The translations under genes and the position numbers were made by a program. The notes below the pieces were generated by a model, which saw nothing but the letters and a program-made list of their open reading frames with translations, made no database searches and was not told the DNA's origin. From Aliivibrio salmonicida LFI1238 (GTDB lineage Bacteria; Pseudomonadota; Gammaproteobacteria; Enterobacterales; Vibrionaceae), in contig NC_011312.1 in NCBI RefSeq assembly GCF_000196495.1, positions 930,001-994,000 of the forward strand: 64,000 bases of DNA, read 5' to 3'. This document shows positions 37,429-46,946 of the stretch, piece by piece (the first letter of the stretch is position 1; every line of letters begins with the position of its first letter).

Positions 37429-37755
37429 TTACTGTATTACGGTGCACTCTTTAAGAACAACGCGACCTAACTCAAGAATTGCAGAATCCCCCTTCCCATG
37501 AAAGACAATCGTCTTACTCACATCAGGCATTCCATCATCTGAAATGTATTTCATCCCTGATGCTGATACTGCTCTTTTTAATGCATAATCTTCTTTTGGT
37601 AATTGCAGTAACGCGTTATCGTCATTAAATGTTATTTGAAAATTACGTCCTGCTTCGCACGTATAGTGCACGGGTTGTGCCGTTCCCATATCTGGCATCG
37701 TCGTCGAACAACCAGCAAGCGTCATCACAGCAGCCAAAGCGAATAATTTTTTCAT
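37429..37755 (-). CDS. mliC: MliC-like C-type lysozyme inhibitor lipoprotein
   Basis: A 108-aa lipoprotein with signal peptide and lipobox (LAGC, Cys16). The mature part resembles the MliC domain: HYTCEAGRNFQITF, a central variable region, then a C-terminal Cys (LKECTVIQ) that could pair with the Cys in YTC. Such proteins sit in the outer membrane and inhibit host C-type lysozyme. The KYISDDGMPDV loop occupies the position of the inhibitory loop. Monocistronic. Confidence 0.75.
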   Translation of the reverse strand: MKKLFALAAVMTLAGCSTTMPDMGTAQPVHYTCEAGRNFQITFNDDNALLQLPKEDYALKRAVSASGMKYISDDGMPDVSKTIVFHGKGDSAILELGRVVLKECTVIQ

Positions 37756-37878
37756 ACCTTCCTCAATCGTTTTATTTTTACTGATTATAGAATAAATGAA
37801 CTCAAAAAAGAGGGTTCAAAATAGATATTTATTCAACTCATCCGTTAAATAACAGCCACTACTCCCCCCTGATATCTG

Positions 37879-38847
37879 TTATTCATATAGGTGACAAGCA
37901 ACATCATGCTCAGCACTATCAATACACTGTCTTTGTGGTTCTATCTCAACGCATCTTTTTTCAGCTTTTGGGCATCGAGTCGAAAAACGGCACCCTTTAG
38001 GTGGGTTAATTGGCGAGGGTACGTCGCCTTTTAGTATGATTCTTTTTTTTCCTCTAAGTCGAGGATGAGCACCCGGAATCGCAGACAATAACGCTTCTGT
38101 ATAAGGATGTTTAGGTGAATGATATAAATCCTCTGAATTGCCGTACTCAACAATCTTCCCTAAATACATAACCGCCACTTTATCTGAAATATGTTTCACT
38201 ACAGAAAGATCATGAGCAATAAATATAAGGGCTAAATTCATCTCCTTTTGAAGATCTAATAACAGATTAATGATTTGCGCTTGTACTGATACATCCAATG
38301 CCGATACCGACTCATCACACACTATCAATTTTGGTTTTAAAGCAATGGCTCTCGCAATACCAATTCGTTGTTTTTGTCCCCCAGAAAACTCATGTGGATA
38401 ACGAGTAATCGCACTGGGTGATAATCCCACTTTAACTAACAGATCCTTTACCCACTCTTTGCGCTCTTTCGCTGTCCCTATACCGTGAATAATGAAAGGT
38501 TCTTCTAAAATCATTTCAATAGTATGCCTTGGGTTTAACTATTCTGTAGGATCTTGAAAGATAATCTGCATGTCTTGACGCAGAGATCGCATTGCTTTAT
38601 TTCCAAGATCAGTAATGTCTTCTCCTTCAAAAAAAATGTTACCAGCCGTTGGTTCAAACAACTTCAGCAAACTGCGCCCTAGTGTGCTTTTTCCACATCC
38701 AGACTCCCCAACTAATCCTAACGTCTCACCTTCAGTAACACTCAGAGATACGCCATCCACAGCATGTACAATGTATCCTTTATTAAATACACCTTTACCT
38801 GAAATGAAATGTTGTTTTAACCCCTCAATTCTTAATAACTCCGTCAT
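37879..38847 (-). pseudogene. Oligopeptide ABC transporter ATPase (second), amber-interrupted
   Basis: An OppF/DppF-type ATPase split by a single in-frame TAG at 38539-38541. Before it lie the Walker A region GESGCGKST and FQDPTE; after it, in the same frame, LNPRHTIE and then signature FSGGQKQRIGIARAIA, Walker B LIVCDESVSALD and the C-terminal oligopeptide motif (GCRFSTRCP). The family normally reads QDPxxSLNPR, so the stop replaces a Ser codon, a one-base TCG-to-TAG change. Otherwise full length (322 codons). The ATG overlaps the upstream ATPase stop (ATGA). Readthrough or a sequencing error are alternatives. Confidence 0.88.
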
Positions 38848-39866
38848 AATGTCCCCTCTGATTTATTCTCAATCAACTGACCAGAAAAGTGACAGCTCAC
38901 ATTATGCAACGGTGAAATCTGAGTCAATTCAGGAACCACTAAATCACATTGGTCTTGTTTGAATTTACAACGAGTAGAGAAGCGACACCCTTGAGGCATT
39001 TCATTTAATGATGGTACGGTACCCTGAATGGTTTCAAGCTCTGTTTTAGGTTGTAAACTTAAGCTTGGCATTGAGGACATTAATCCTTGAGTATAAGGAT
39101 GCAGAGGATTATCAAATAACTCAAAAATGTCAGCTTGCTCAGCCACTCGACCAGCGTACATCACCACCACTTCGTCACAGATTTCAGCCACAACACCAAG
39201 ATCATGAGTAATAAAAATGATCGACATTCCCGTCTCGTCTTGCAGTTTTTTCATTAACGTTAAAATTTGCGCTTGAATCGTGACATCAAGTGCCGTCGTT
39301 GGCTCATCACAAATCAATATATCTGGCTCACACGCTAATGCGATTGCGATCATCACTCGCTGCCTCATCCCCCCTGATAAACTATGAGGGTATTCATGTA
39401 AGCGAGATTCAGGAGATGGCATGCCTACTTTTTCAAGCATTTCGATAGAATACGCTAAACGCTGTTTTTTGTTTAAATCAGAGCGATGCAATTCCAACAC
39501 TTCATTGAGTTGTTTCCCAATCGTATGTACCGGGTTTAGTGCCGTCATTGGATCTTGAAAAATCATCGAAATGTGATTGCCACGCATTTCATATAATTGA
39601 CTTGGACTAAGTTGAACTAAATTTGTATTACCATATAAAATCTGTCCAGATACGACATTGCCGTAAGGCTTAGGCAATAAGCCCATAATAGACAATGCTG
39701 TTACGCTTTTTCCACAACCTGATTCTCCAACAATGCCAATGGTTTTCCCTTTAGGGACATCAAAACTGACACCATCAAGTACTCGAATGATCCCTTCATC
39801 GGTTTCAAATTCAGTGATCACATTTTCCACTGACAATATGATTTGTCTATCCATGCGCATCTTCAC
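38844..39866 (-). CDS. Oligopeptide ABC transporter ATPase (first)
   Basis: A 340-aa OppD/DppD-type ATPase. Walker A GESGCGKSV, signature LSGGMRQRVMIAIALA, Walker B ILICDEPTTALD and the C-terminal cysteine-containing oligopeptide-transporter motif (QGCRFSTRC) are intact. Alternative starts at 39860 and 39854 exist and none has a strong ribosome binding site. It works with the permeases and binding protein encoded upstream; its partner ATPase is interrupted. Confidence 0.92.
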   Translation of the reverse strand: MKMRMDRQIILSVENVITEFETDEGIIRVLDGVSFDVPKGKTIGIVGESGCGKSVTALSIMGLLPKPYGNVVSGQILYGNTNLVQLSPSQLYEMRGNHISMIFQDPMTALNPVHTIGKQLNEVLELHRSDLNKKQRLAYSIEMLEKVGMPSPESRLHEYPHSLSGGMRQRVMIAIALACEPDILICDEPTTALDVTIQAQILTLMKKLQDETGMSIIFITHDLGVVAEICDEVVVMYAGRVAEQADIFELFDNPLHPYTQGLMSSMPSLSLQPKTELETIQGTVPSLNEMPQGCRFSTRCKFKQDQCDLVVPELTQISPLHNVSCHFSGQLIENKSEGTL

Positions 39867-39877
39867 TATTTTTATAG

Positions 39878-41719
39878 TTATAATTTATAGGTTTCATCAA
39901 TAATAATAACGGGCTCAAATGCCTTACCTGATTTCATCGCCGCTTTGGTTTCCTTTTTTATCGATGCATCAATCCAGAACGTACTGAAGGTTTGAGAAAA
40001 ACCCCAACCATGGAATAAATAACCCGTTTGTTTGGTTGCCATTTTTTCGGGTAACTTCATCCAACGCCAATAACCAGAACGAGCGTAAGGCACCATATAA
40101 CCGGGAACAATAACATTAGCATCTGCAATCGCTTGTTGAATTTCGCGAGACAATGCCTGTTTTTTATCAATATCAAATTCGTTTTTAAATGAATCGATTA
40201 AGGTATCCAGTTCAGGTGACGTAAAATTAGTAAAATGATTGGTTTGCGGTTTATTTGCATTGTCTGAATGAAAATATTCCCAATACGCAGGGATCTCACT
40301 GGTTCCCATATTATGAAAAGAAATGTCGTGCTTCTTCTCAAGTACGTATTTAAACATGCTTGAACCATCGATCAGGTTTAACTCAAAATCGACTCCAGCA
40401 AGCTTGGCTTGTTCACGTAATACCGCAATTCGAGGAGTATGAGCTTGAGCGGAATACGTGATGGCGAAACTGAGTCGTTCACCCTTGGCGTTTATTCGAA
40501 TGCCATCAGGGCCTATTTTTTCAAATCCGGCTTTCTCAAAATATTCGATGGCTTTTTTCGCATCAAATGTAGGTGCATTGATGGTGGTATTATCGTAGCC
40601 AATATGACCAAATCCCATCCCATTGGGTTTACGTGAATAGTCCCCTCTCAACACTTTGGCGATCATCATGTCAAAATCGGTGGCATACATAATGCCTTTA
40701 CGAATGTTCATGTCATTCAGCATCGGTTTTGCTGTGTTTAGCCATAACCCACCCGCACCAACAGGGGCTTGGTTATATACCCAGGCCTTCTGAATATACC
40801 CATTTTGATAGTTTTTACCGTTCGATTTCTCATGCCATAAATCGGGACGAAGTAACGTAAAAGAATCTAAATTTCCTTTTTCAAAATGCTTTAATGCTAT
40901 GTCATCATCACGGATCACTTTGATATTGATTTTCTCTACGTTGTAGCGATTCTGATTGTATTTATTTTCATAGCCCCACCAATCTTCACCCACATGTTTA
41001 AAAACAATATTTTTTCCTTTTCTGATTTTATCGATGTAATAAGGTCCTGTAACTGGTTCTGGTTTAAAGTTATATTTACGAACAAATTTATCGTCAATAC
41101 CATCGTTGTTTTCATCGAGTTTTGGTTTGCCATAGAAATGCGCTGGACGGGGCATTAAATTAGTATATTGAATCAACTCATCACGATTACGTTCTTTGGC
41201 TGAAACAACCCCAATCGTATGAGCGTCATAAGAAATAACATCGGCGATTTCATTGGTAAAAAAATCGTTATACCACGGCGCGACAATGTCTTTTGAGCGC
41301 ATTAACGTTAGCATGAATTGGTAATCATCCGCGGTTACCGGCTTTCCATCACTCCATGTTGCTTTTGGATTTAATTTGAAATACATCGTTTTATTATCGT
41401 CACCAAACGCCCACGATGTCGCCAAGCCAGGCAGCCACTCACCCGTATTTGGGTGTTGAATTAACGGCGGTAAATTGGCCTCTACAATCCAAGAACGAAA
41501 AGCACCATTTGAATCGGGACCAACCGAGCGAAATGTCTGCGGAAAACTCAACGAATACGTACGATAAGTGCCACCAAACACGGCCTCTGGTGAAGCAAAC
41601 GTCGGCGCTAAATCATTCGTTTTCCATTCTAAATTTGTCGGTAATTCAGCAGAAAAAAGTCCGACGCTAAATAACGCTGCAGATGCCGAAAATAACGTCA
41701 TTTTATTTTTTATTGTCAT
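39878..41719 (-). CDS. Yej-type peptide ABC transporter substrate-binding protein
   Basis: A 613-aa periplasmic binding protein of the SBP-5 family, closest to YejA, with a signal peptide (MTIKNKMTLFSASAALF to SVGLFSA). Family segments include PQTFRSVGPDSNG, LATSWAFGDDNKTMYFKLNPKATWSDGKPVTADDY and the late aromatic PGYMVPYARSGYWRWMK. The frame is open 29 codons further up, but ATG 41719 has GGAAGGAA upstream and directly begins the signal peptide. In E. coli YejABEF imports peptides such as microcin C; the ligand here is unknown. Confidence 0.9.
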   Translation of the reverse strand: MTIKNKMTLFSASAALFSVGLFSAELPTNLEWKTNDLAPTFASPEAVFGGTYRTYSLSFPQTFRSVGPDSNGAFRSWIVEANLPPLIQHPNTGEWLPGLATSWAFGDDNKTMYFKLNPKATWSDGKPVTADDYQFMLTLMRSKDIVAPWYNDFFTNEIADVISYDAHTIGVVSAKERNRDELIQYTNLMPRPAHFYGKPKLDENNDGIDDKFVRKYNFKPEPVTGPYYIDKIRKGKNIVFKHVGEDWWGYENKYNQNRYNVEKINIKVIRDDDIALKHFEKGNLDSFTLLRPDLWHEKSNGKNYQNGYIQKAWVYNQAPVGAGGLWLNTAKPMLNDMNIRKGIMYATDFDMMIAKVLRGDYSRKPNGMGFGHIGYDNTTINAPTFDAKKAIEYFEKAGFEKIGPDGIRINAKGERLSFAITYSAQAHTPRIAVLREQAKLAGVDFELNLIDGSSMFKYVLEKKHDISFHNMGTSEIPAYWEYFHSDNANKPQTNHFTNFTSPELDTLIDSFKNEFDIDKKQALSREIQQAIADANVIVPGYMVPYARSGYWRWMKLPEKMATKQTGYLFHGWGFSQTFSTFWIDASIKKETKAAMKSGKAFEPVIIIDETYKL

Positions 41720-41750
41720 AGATTCCTTCCTATTATTTATTCTTTTTGGC

Positions 41751-42803
41751 TTACACATAACGCGTGTGTTTTTTAGGGTCAAAAGCTTCTCGTATTCCCT
41801 CACCAATAAAAGTCACCATAATCAATACTGTAACAATAGCAGTCACGACCGAACTTGCTATCCAAGGAGAATCTAAATTGGATTTACCTTGCTGTAATAA
41901 TTCCCCCCAACTCGGTGTGGGTGGCATAAGCCCTAATCCTAAATAATCCAAAGCGGTTAGCGCGGTAATATTAGCCACAATCGTAAATGGTGCTAATGTC
42001 ACTATCATCACCATCGTATTGGGTAAAATGTGATGAAATAAAATTCGTGAATTTGAAGCCCCTAACGCTTTCGCAGCCATAACGTACTCACGAGATTTCT
42101 CTTTATAGGTCATTGTTCGCATGTACCATGTCATCCCCATCCACCCAAACATGACATTAATTAGTGTGAATAGCATGAAGCTAGGTTTCATTATGGAAAC
42201 AAGGATCATGATGACGAATAAAAAAGGCACCATTGACCATATTTCAATAAAGCGCTGAAAAAACAGATCAAACTTGCCCCCAAAGAACCCCATTGCACAG
42301 CCAACCGATACACCTATCGCATATGAAATGACTAAAGTAATAAGCGCAAAGCCTATCGCAATCCTAAAGCCATAAACTAACCGCGATACAATATCTCGCC
42401 CAATGGTATCGGTACCCAAATAATGCTGCGCTTCAACACTAGGCGCGGTAGGCGGAAAATCCCCTGAGAAATCTTGTTCATAAGGATTCCAAGGCACAAT
42501 CGGCATAACAACAAAATCACCATTATCTTGTTCTTTAAATTCAGCTTTTAAGTCTCGATAATTCGTTTCATGGACATAATCTAATCCAAACATTTCGCCT
42601 GATTTAACATCACCGTACGTTGGAAAGTGCCACTCACCTTGGTAACTCACCAGTAAAGCTCGACTGTTTACAAAGACTTCAGCAAAGATCGACAACACAA
42701 GCAATAAGAGCAGAATAATGAAAGACCAATAACTGCGTTTTATCGCTTTAAAGCGCTGTATTTTTTTCTGCGTTAATGGACTTACTTTTAAGATAGACGA
42801 CAT
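41751..42803 (-). CDS. Peptide ABC transporter permease, YejE type
   Basis: A 350-aa permease with an N-terminal helix (IILLLLLVLSIFAEVFV), a long periplasmic loop characteristic of YejE, and five more helices with the EAA loop (YVMAAKALGASNSRILFHHILPN). It starts 2 bp after the stop of the YejB-type gene. Confidence 0.93.
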   Translation of the reverse strand: MSSILKVSPLTQKKIQRFKAIKRSYWSFIILLLLLVLSIFAEVFVNSRALLVSYQGEWHFPTYGDVKSGEMFGLDYVHETNYRDLKAEFKEQDNGDFVVMPIVPWNPYEQDFSGDFPPTAPSVEAQHYLGTDTIGRDIVSRLVYGFRIAIGFALITLVISYAIGVSVGCAMGFFGGKFDLFFQRFIEIWSMVPFLFVIMILVSIMKPSFMLFTLINVMFGWMGMTWYMRTMTYKEKSREYVMAAKALGASNSRILFHHILPNTMVMIVTLAPFTIVANITALTALDYLGLGLMPPTPSWGELLQQGKSNLDSPWIASSVVTAIVTVLIMVTFIGEGIREAFDPKKHTRYV

Positions 42804-42805
42804 AG

Positions 42806-43834
42806 TTAGGCTCCAAACTTAACGCGAGGATCAACCACCGCCACACACACATCAGATAAAATATTCCCTATCATCAGCATCATTGCGTTAATAGCGAACA
42901 ACCCCATCACAACCGGGTAATCTCGCTCCATGATCGCTTCATAACCCAGCAACCCAATACCATCAATATTAAATATCACCTCAATCAAAAATGATCCCGT
43001 CATAAAAAACATCAACGAATTACCAAAATGACTCGCGACCGGAATTAGACTGTTTCTTAATGCGTGTTTACGTACGGCCGTTTTAAATGGCAACCCTTTT
43101 GCAATGGCCGTTCTTACATAATCGGCCGTCAAATTTTCCATCAAATTGTTTTTCATCGTCATTGTAAGCAATGCAAAATCGCCAATCAGATAACAAAACA
43201 GAGGCAAAACCGCATGCCACATAATGTCTTTTATTTGTTCTATCGCACCGTAGTCATCAAAATCATCACTGACAAATCCCCCCATCGGGAACCACTCCAT
43301 TTGATAACTAAATAAACTAATTAAGAAAACGCCAATGACATAACCGGGCAAAGAAAAGCCAACAAAAATAGCGACAGAGGACATAGAATCGAGGATGGAA
43401 CCGTGCTTTAAGGCTTTAAAGTAACCCAGAGGAATTGAAATAAGGTAACTGAGTAAAAAGGTCATTCCTCCATAAAATAAAGACACGGGTAATCGTTCAG
43501 AGATCATGTCCCATACGGGTTCGTAATAGCGGGTGGATTCACCGAGATCAAGAACGACCAATTTTGTTAACCAATCATAATAAGCTTCAAACACGGGCTT
43601 ATCTAATCCATAAAAGGCGTTAAGTTCTGCGATTTGCTCTTCAGATAATGCATTATTTCCATCAGTAACGCTGCTGGTTCCCCCAGTTTCAGAACTCCCT
43701 TGCATTTGTAAACTCAGCAGCATTCTTTCTACTGGTCCACCAGGCACAAATCGGGTTAGCGCAAAAATGAGTAAGGTAATACCGATGAAAGTAGGGACAA
43801 CCAATAAAAGCCGTCTAAATAAATAAGATATCAT
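42806..43834 (-). CDS. Peptide ABC transporter permease, YejB type
   Basis: A 342-aa permease: first helix with FIGITLLIFALTRFVPGGPVERML, an insertion with Ser/Gly/Thr residues (~44-60), and the EAA loop (YVRTAIAKGLPFKTAVRKHALRNSLIPVA). It is the first gene of the five-gene transporter, in the order yejB-yejE-yejA-ATPase-ATPase, unlike the yejABEF order with a fused ATPase in E. coli. A 255-bp gap without an obvious gene precedes it. Confidence 0.93.
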   Translation of the reverse strand: MISYLFRRLLLVVPTFIGITLLIFALTRFVPGGPVERMLLSLQMQGSSETGGTSSVTDGNNALSEEQIAELNAFYGLDKPVFEAYYDWLTKLVVLDLGESTRYYEPVWDMISERLPVSLFYGGMTFLLSYLISIPLGYFKALKHGSILDSMSSVAIFVGFSLPGYVIGVFLISLFSYQMEWFPMGGFVSDDFDDYGAIEQIKDIMWHAVLPLFCYLIGDFALLTMTMKNNLMENLTADYVRTAIAKGLPFKTAVRKHALRNSLIPVASHFGNSLMFFMTGSFLIEVIFNIDGIGLLGYEAIMERDYPVVMGLFAINAMMLMIGNILSDVCVAVVDPRVKFGA

Positions 43835-44089
43835 CCGTGATTAGTACTCCATGTCCAAGGCGCAGACTCCGCTGCTTATCATTATTTTTTATAATAGTTT
43901 TATTAAGTTAGCTCAATAAATAGAGAATCACAATGAAGGCTAGTGAGAATGCAATCAAGTTAACAGTTTGCAGAACTCTCATGGAAGGGAGAGCGAAAAA
44001 GTGTTTGGCACTATTAAAATAAAAGTGCCCCACATAAAAGTTAAAGCGGTAATGTATCGACAATCAGAAAAAGAAGTTAACGCCGAGGA

Positions 44090-44254
44090 TTATTGAAAAG
44101 GTACTTCGGTTAAGTGAGCCAAAATATCTTGTTGTTGCTCATCGGTCAGCTGATCCCATGTATTTATCGAATCGTTTGACTGAGCAGGTTGAGTAGGCAA
44201 CGTTTTTATGGTTTCTTCATCTGAAACCATGCTGTTTTTATCTAATTTATTCAT
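44090..44254 (-). CDS. Possible 54-aa acidic small protein
   Basis: An open frame starting MNKLDKNSMVSDEETIK and ending LAHLTEVPFQ, acidic, Gln-rich and hydrophilic (WDQLTDEQQQDI). It lies between the transporter operon and the terminator of the DUF3726-like gene on the same strand. The upstream GGTATGG is a weak ribosome binding site. I recognise no family, and it may not be expressed. Confidence 0.4.
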   Translation of the reverse strand: MNKLDKNSMVSDEETIKTLPTQPAQSNDSINTWDQLTDEQQQDILAHLTEVPFQ

Positions 44255-44353
44255 ATAAATCACCATACCCTTTTGCTCTTTAATTAAGACTTAACGCAAT
44301 ATTGTACTTAAAGTACTTTGCATTCATTTTACTACTGAGTCAATAGTATAAAA

Positions 44354-44381
44354 AACGCCCATCGTTTTCACCATGAGCGTT
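44354..44381 (-). terminator. Terminator after the DUF3726-like gene
   Basis: On the minus strand AACGCTCAT pairs with ATGGGCGTT (one G-U) around a 10-nt loop and is followed by a U-run. It separates the upper catabolic cluster from the small ORF and ABC transporter genes. Confidence 0.8.
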
Positions 44382-44410
44382 GTCATCTTAATCGTTAACT
44401 ATGTATGGTT

Positions 44411-45142
44411 TCAGGCTAGCTCTCCCGCACCTTTTAACGATTGCTCACTGTTTTCGACTAAAATAGCGGTCGCTGTTTTTTTCAAACTTTCCCAATCAGC
44501 ATCATCAACCTGAATGCCATGACTCCATGCATTTTCTTGTGATCCATTCAGCTCAGCCGAATTAATATGAATGCTGTACCCTTCAGATAAAGCAACCACA
44601 TCAAAATCTCGTACTGATAATTCAATGGTCATGTCATTTAATTTTCCACTGTTGAGCTCAACGTCATCTGACAAAAACAATTCAGGTGATACACACCCTC
44701 GATTTAAAACATACAAGGTCCGTTTAGGGCTAGTGCCATTTTCCCACTCGGCTTTACAAGCGATGCCTTTTGCTGCCAACTTCACCAACTCACTGTAGGC
44801 GAGCCAACGGTTATGACATTTGGTTAATGTGATGCTTAAGCGTTTACGTTTCACCATTTTTTCAACCGCGTAATCAACAATCACAGGTAAATGGCAAGCC
44901 ACACTGCAACCGTGTAAATCCACCACTAAATTACCTGATTTGCTCATGGTTATTTCGACAGGACAATCCTCCTCAACCGTTAAAAATTTGGTCGAATTAT
45001 TAAAATGTCTGACGCCATTCAACCCAACCATTTGCAGATCTGCCACCATATTGGCAATAACATCGGCTTCTCCGCACGTTCGGCGCATGCCTAAGAATGC
45101 CTTATTAGTTACCGCTACTAATTCATTGTGTGACACGATCAT
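44411..45142 (-). CDS. DUF3726-like protein
   Basis: A 243-aa cytoplasmic protein. The start (MIVSHNELVAVTNKAFLGM, GEADVIANMVADLQMVGLNGV) resembles the N-terminal helix of malate/ureidoglycolate dehydrogenase-like (Ldh_2) proteins and fits the DUF3726 family as I remember it; the cofactor domain is not obvious. ATG 45142 overlaps the upstream stop as ATGA and is preceded by GGAGAAGG, so the in-frame extension to 45181 is rejected. The function is unknown; coupling to the upstream gene suggests one complex or pathway. Confidence 0.65.
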   Translation of the reverse strand: MIVSHNELVAVTNKAFLGMRRTCGEADVIANMVADLQMVGLNGVRHFNNSTKFLTVEEDCPVEITMSKSGNLVVDLHGCSVACHLPVIVDYAVEKMVKRKRLSITLTKCHNRWLAYSELVKLAAKGIACKAEWENGTSPKRTLYVLNRGCVSPELFLSDDVELNSGKLNDMTIELSVRDFDVVALSEGYSIHINSAELNGSQENAWSHGIQVDDADWESLKKTATAILVENSEQSLKGAGELA

Positions 45143-46824
45143 TGGCCTTCTCCTGCATTTGGCAATAACGGGAATAACCATTCCCCATCATGAACTTCAT
45201 CTAACAAAGGCGCGCCTTGAAAAAAAGTAACTCGAACCCAGCGATCGGATCGTGGATCAAACTTCGTTGCACCAAAGACGGCTAATTTACAACGTAATAA
45301 ATGCATTGGTAAAGACGACTTATGTAGTACATTCATTTGAATATCACCTAACGCTTTATGTCCTAATGTCCATACTCTGCGGCTTATTGCGCGATATTGA
45401 GGATGCTCCACTAAGAACTCTGCTAAAGACATTGATGCCTCACATTTCAATAATGCGTGATAAAGACGATACACTTGACGGCCAATATCAAGAGGCAATT
45501 CTCTGTCTTCGCCTTTCTCTTCACCTCGAACCCCAAGACGCGGTTCTTCTTTATCTTGTGAGCGATACCAAAACCAATAATTATTTTCAGGTTTAGTGAA
45601 GTCCGTTTTAATTGCCCACTGATAGCACGCTTCTAAGGTCGTGATTAAGTCTTGAATCTTTTTTCCACTAGGTAAAGATAGATTTTCATTGCCGTTCATT
45701 TGTTCTTCAAAGCGATCAACTAATTCAGGATAGATTTCCATCAAACAAGAGAGCAACATTTCTTGAGCTTCTAAACTCATACCATTTGAATGGGTAACGA
45801 CGTCTTCCCAAGTCGAACTTTTCGCCACGATGTTATCTAAACTGGCAATCAATTCGTTAAGCTCAGAAACCGCACGATGATTTAGCGCATCTTGGTGTTC
45901 ATTAATCGTGATCACTTGCTGTAAATGTCTTACGCCTTTGCGCAATAACGTTTGTAATGGCTCTTTTCTCTCTCGTATTACAGGCGCATTAAGTACCGCA
46001 GATAACGCCATTTCTCGTGCGAACATCCACTGATCAACAATGCAAGGATGGTTAATTAAATAAGGAGCCATCCCTAACCCTGTCGCATTACCAACACCAA
46101 GATAGCGTTGCAATTCACGATCGAGAGTAACGGCATTCACTCCCCCTTGCTCTGTCGCTAAATAATGAACCCAGTCCAAACTGAACTGACGTAATAAATA
46201 AACAGCACACATTTGAGCGCTAAAAGACTGATTAAAATCGGCATTGTTTTCTAACAATTTAAAGTCTGCAATACCAAATTTACCATTACCATACACCGCG
46301 GTCGTTCTTAAAATATACCCCACCTCGGCAAGCTCTTTTTGATTGGGTTGTTCGCCTCTAGATAAATGAGAGACAAGATGATCAAACACTCGAACACTTT
46401 TATTTGCTCTTGCTAACACCAAGACATTATTTGAGTTTCTACCCGCTTCTTGCAATGGAACATTGGCTCTTAATTGGCTTAATAAATCGACATTTACCTC
46501 CCCAAGAACCAAAGCAAACGTTACGTCCCACTTTTCAGCAATAACACGATCATTACGTTCTTCATCTGCAATTTCGTCACAAAAAACAACCAAATGATAC
46601 GTATCATTCGGTGTCACTAATTTATAAATAACATGACCAAAACCTTGTGGTGATAATTGCCATTCATACTTAGTGACTTGCCACTCTTGCTGTGCCATTT
46701 TGCGTATTAAGCTACGAACAAAACTGATTCTATTTTGGTGCATTGCACCCAGTCTTTCCGGCGCCATTACAATTTCAGGTTTACGCAGATGAGTTTCAGC
46801 GTACGTTGAACGATGTGCATCCAT
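45139..46824 (-). CDS. Uncharacterised 561-aa protein of the catabolic cluster
   Basis: A soluble protein with no signal peptide and no motif I recognise. It is rich in Leu, Glu and Arg, mostly helical, with Trp/Tyr-rich patches (NYWFWYRSQDKEEP near residue 430; AISRRVWTLGHKALGD near 495). ATG 46824 is preferred over 46839 because GGTGGTG lies 7 bases upstream. It overlaps the DUF3726-like gene by 4 bp, and the two look like an obligate pair. The BCCT, dipeptidase and aldehyde dehydrogenase genes upstream suggest a role in the same catabolic route. Confidence 0.7.
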   Translation of the reverse strand: MDAHRSTYAETHLRKPEIVMAPERLGAMHQNRISFVRSLIRKMAQQEWQVTKYEWQLSPQGFGHVIYKLVTPNDTYHLVVFCDEIADEERNDRVIAEKWDVTFALVLGEVNVDLLSQLRANVPLQEAGRNSNNVLVLARANKSVRVFDHLVSHLSRGEQPNQKELAEVGYILRTTAVYGNGKFGIADFKLLENNADFNQSFSAQMCAVYLLRQFSLDWVHYLATEQGGVNAVTLDRELQRYLGVGNATGLGMAPYLINHPCIVDQWMFAREMALSAVLNAPVIRERKEPLQTLLRKGVRHLQQVITINEHQDALNHRAVSELNELIASLDNIVAKSSTWEDVVTHSNGMSLEAQEMLLSCLMEIYPELVDRFEEQMNGNENLSLPSGKKIQDLITTLEACYQWAIKTDFTKPENNYWFWYRSQDKEEPRLGVRGEEKGEDRELPLDIGRQVYRLYHALLKCEASMSLAEFLVEHPQYRAISRRVWTLGHKALGDIQMNVLHKSSLPMHLLRCKLAVFGATKFDPRSDRWVRVTFFQGAPLLDEVHDGEWLFPLLPNAGEGQ

Positions 46825-46946
46825 GTTGCTCACCACCATTTCTAATTATAGGTGTATTGATAGGGGCTCTTTTATTAGAATTTAGTTCATTATTAGAGCC
46901 AAGTTGAGCGGCAAACACCGCTCTTGCTTCACGTTATTGGATGGGT

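Noticed and set aside
37879..38847. Two separate ATPase genes (38539-38847 and 37879-38514)
   Set aside because: Both halves are in one frame and complementary parts of one ATPase; only a TAG codon separates them.
43835..44089. GGCAC...GTGCC hairpin and short frames in the gap before the YejB-type gene
   Set aside because: The stem is only 5 bp with a long AT-rich loop and the frames have no ribosome binding sites; nothing could be supported.
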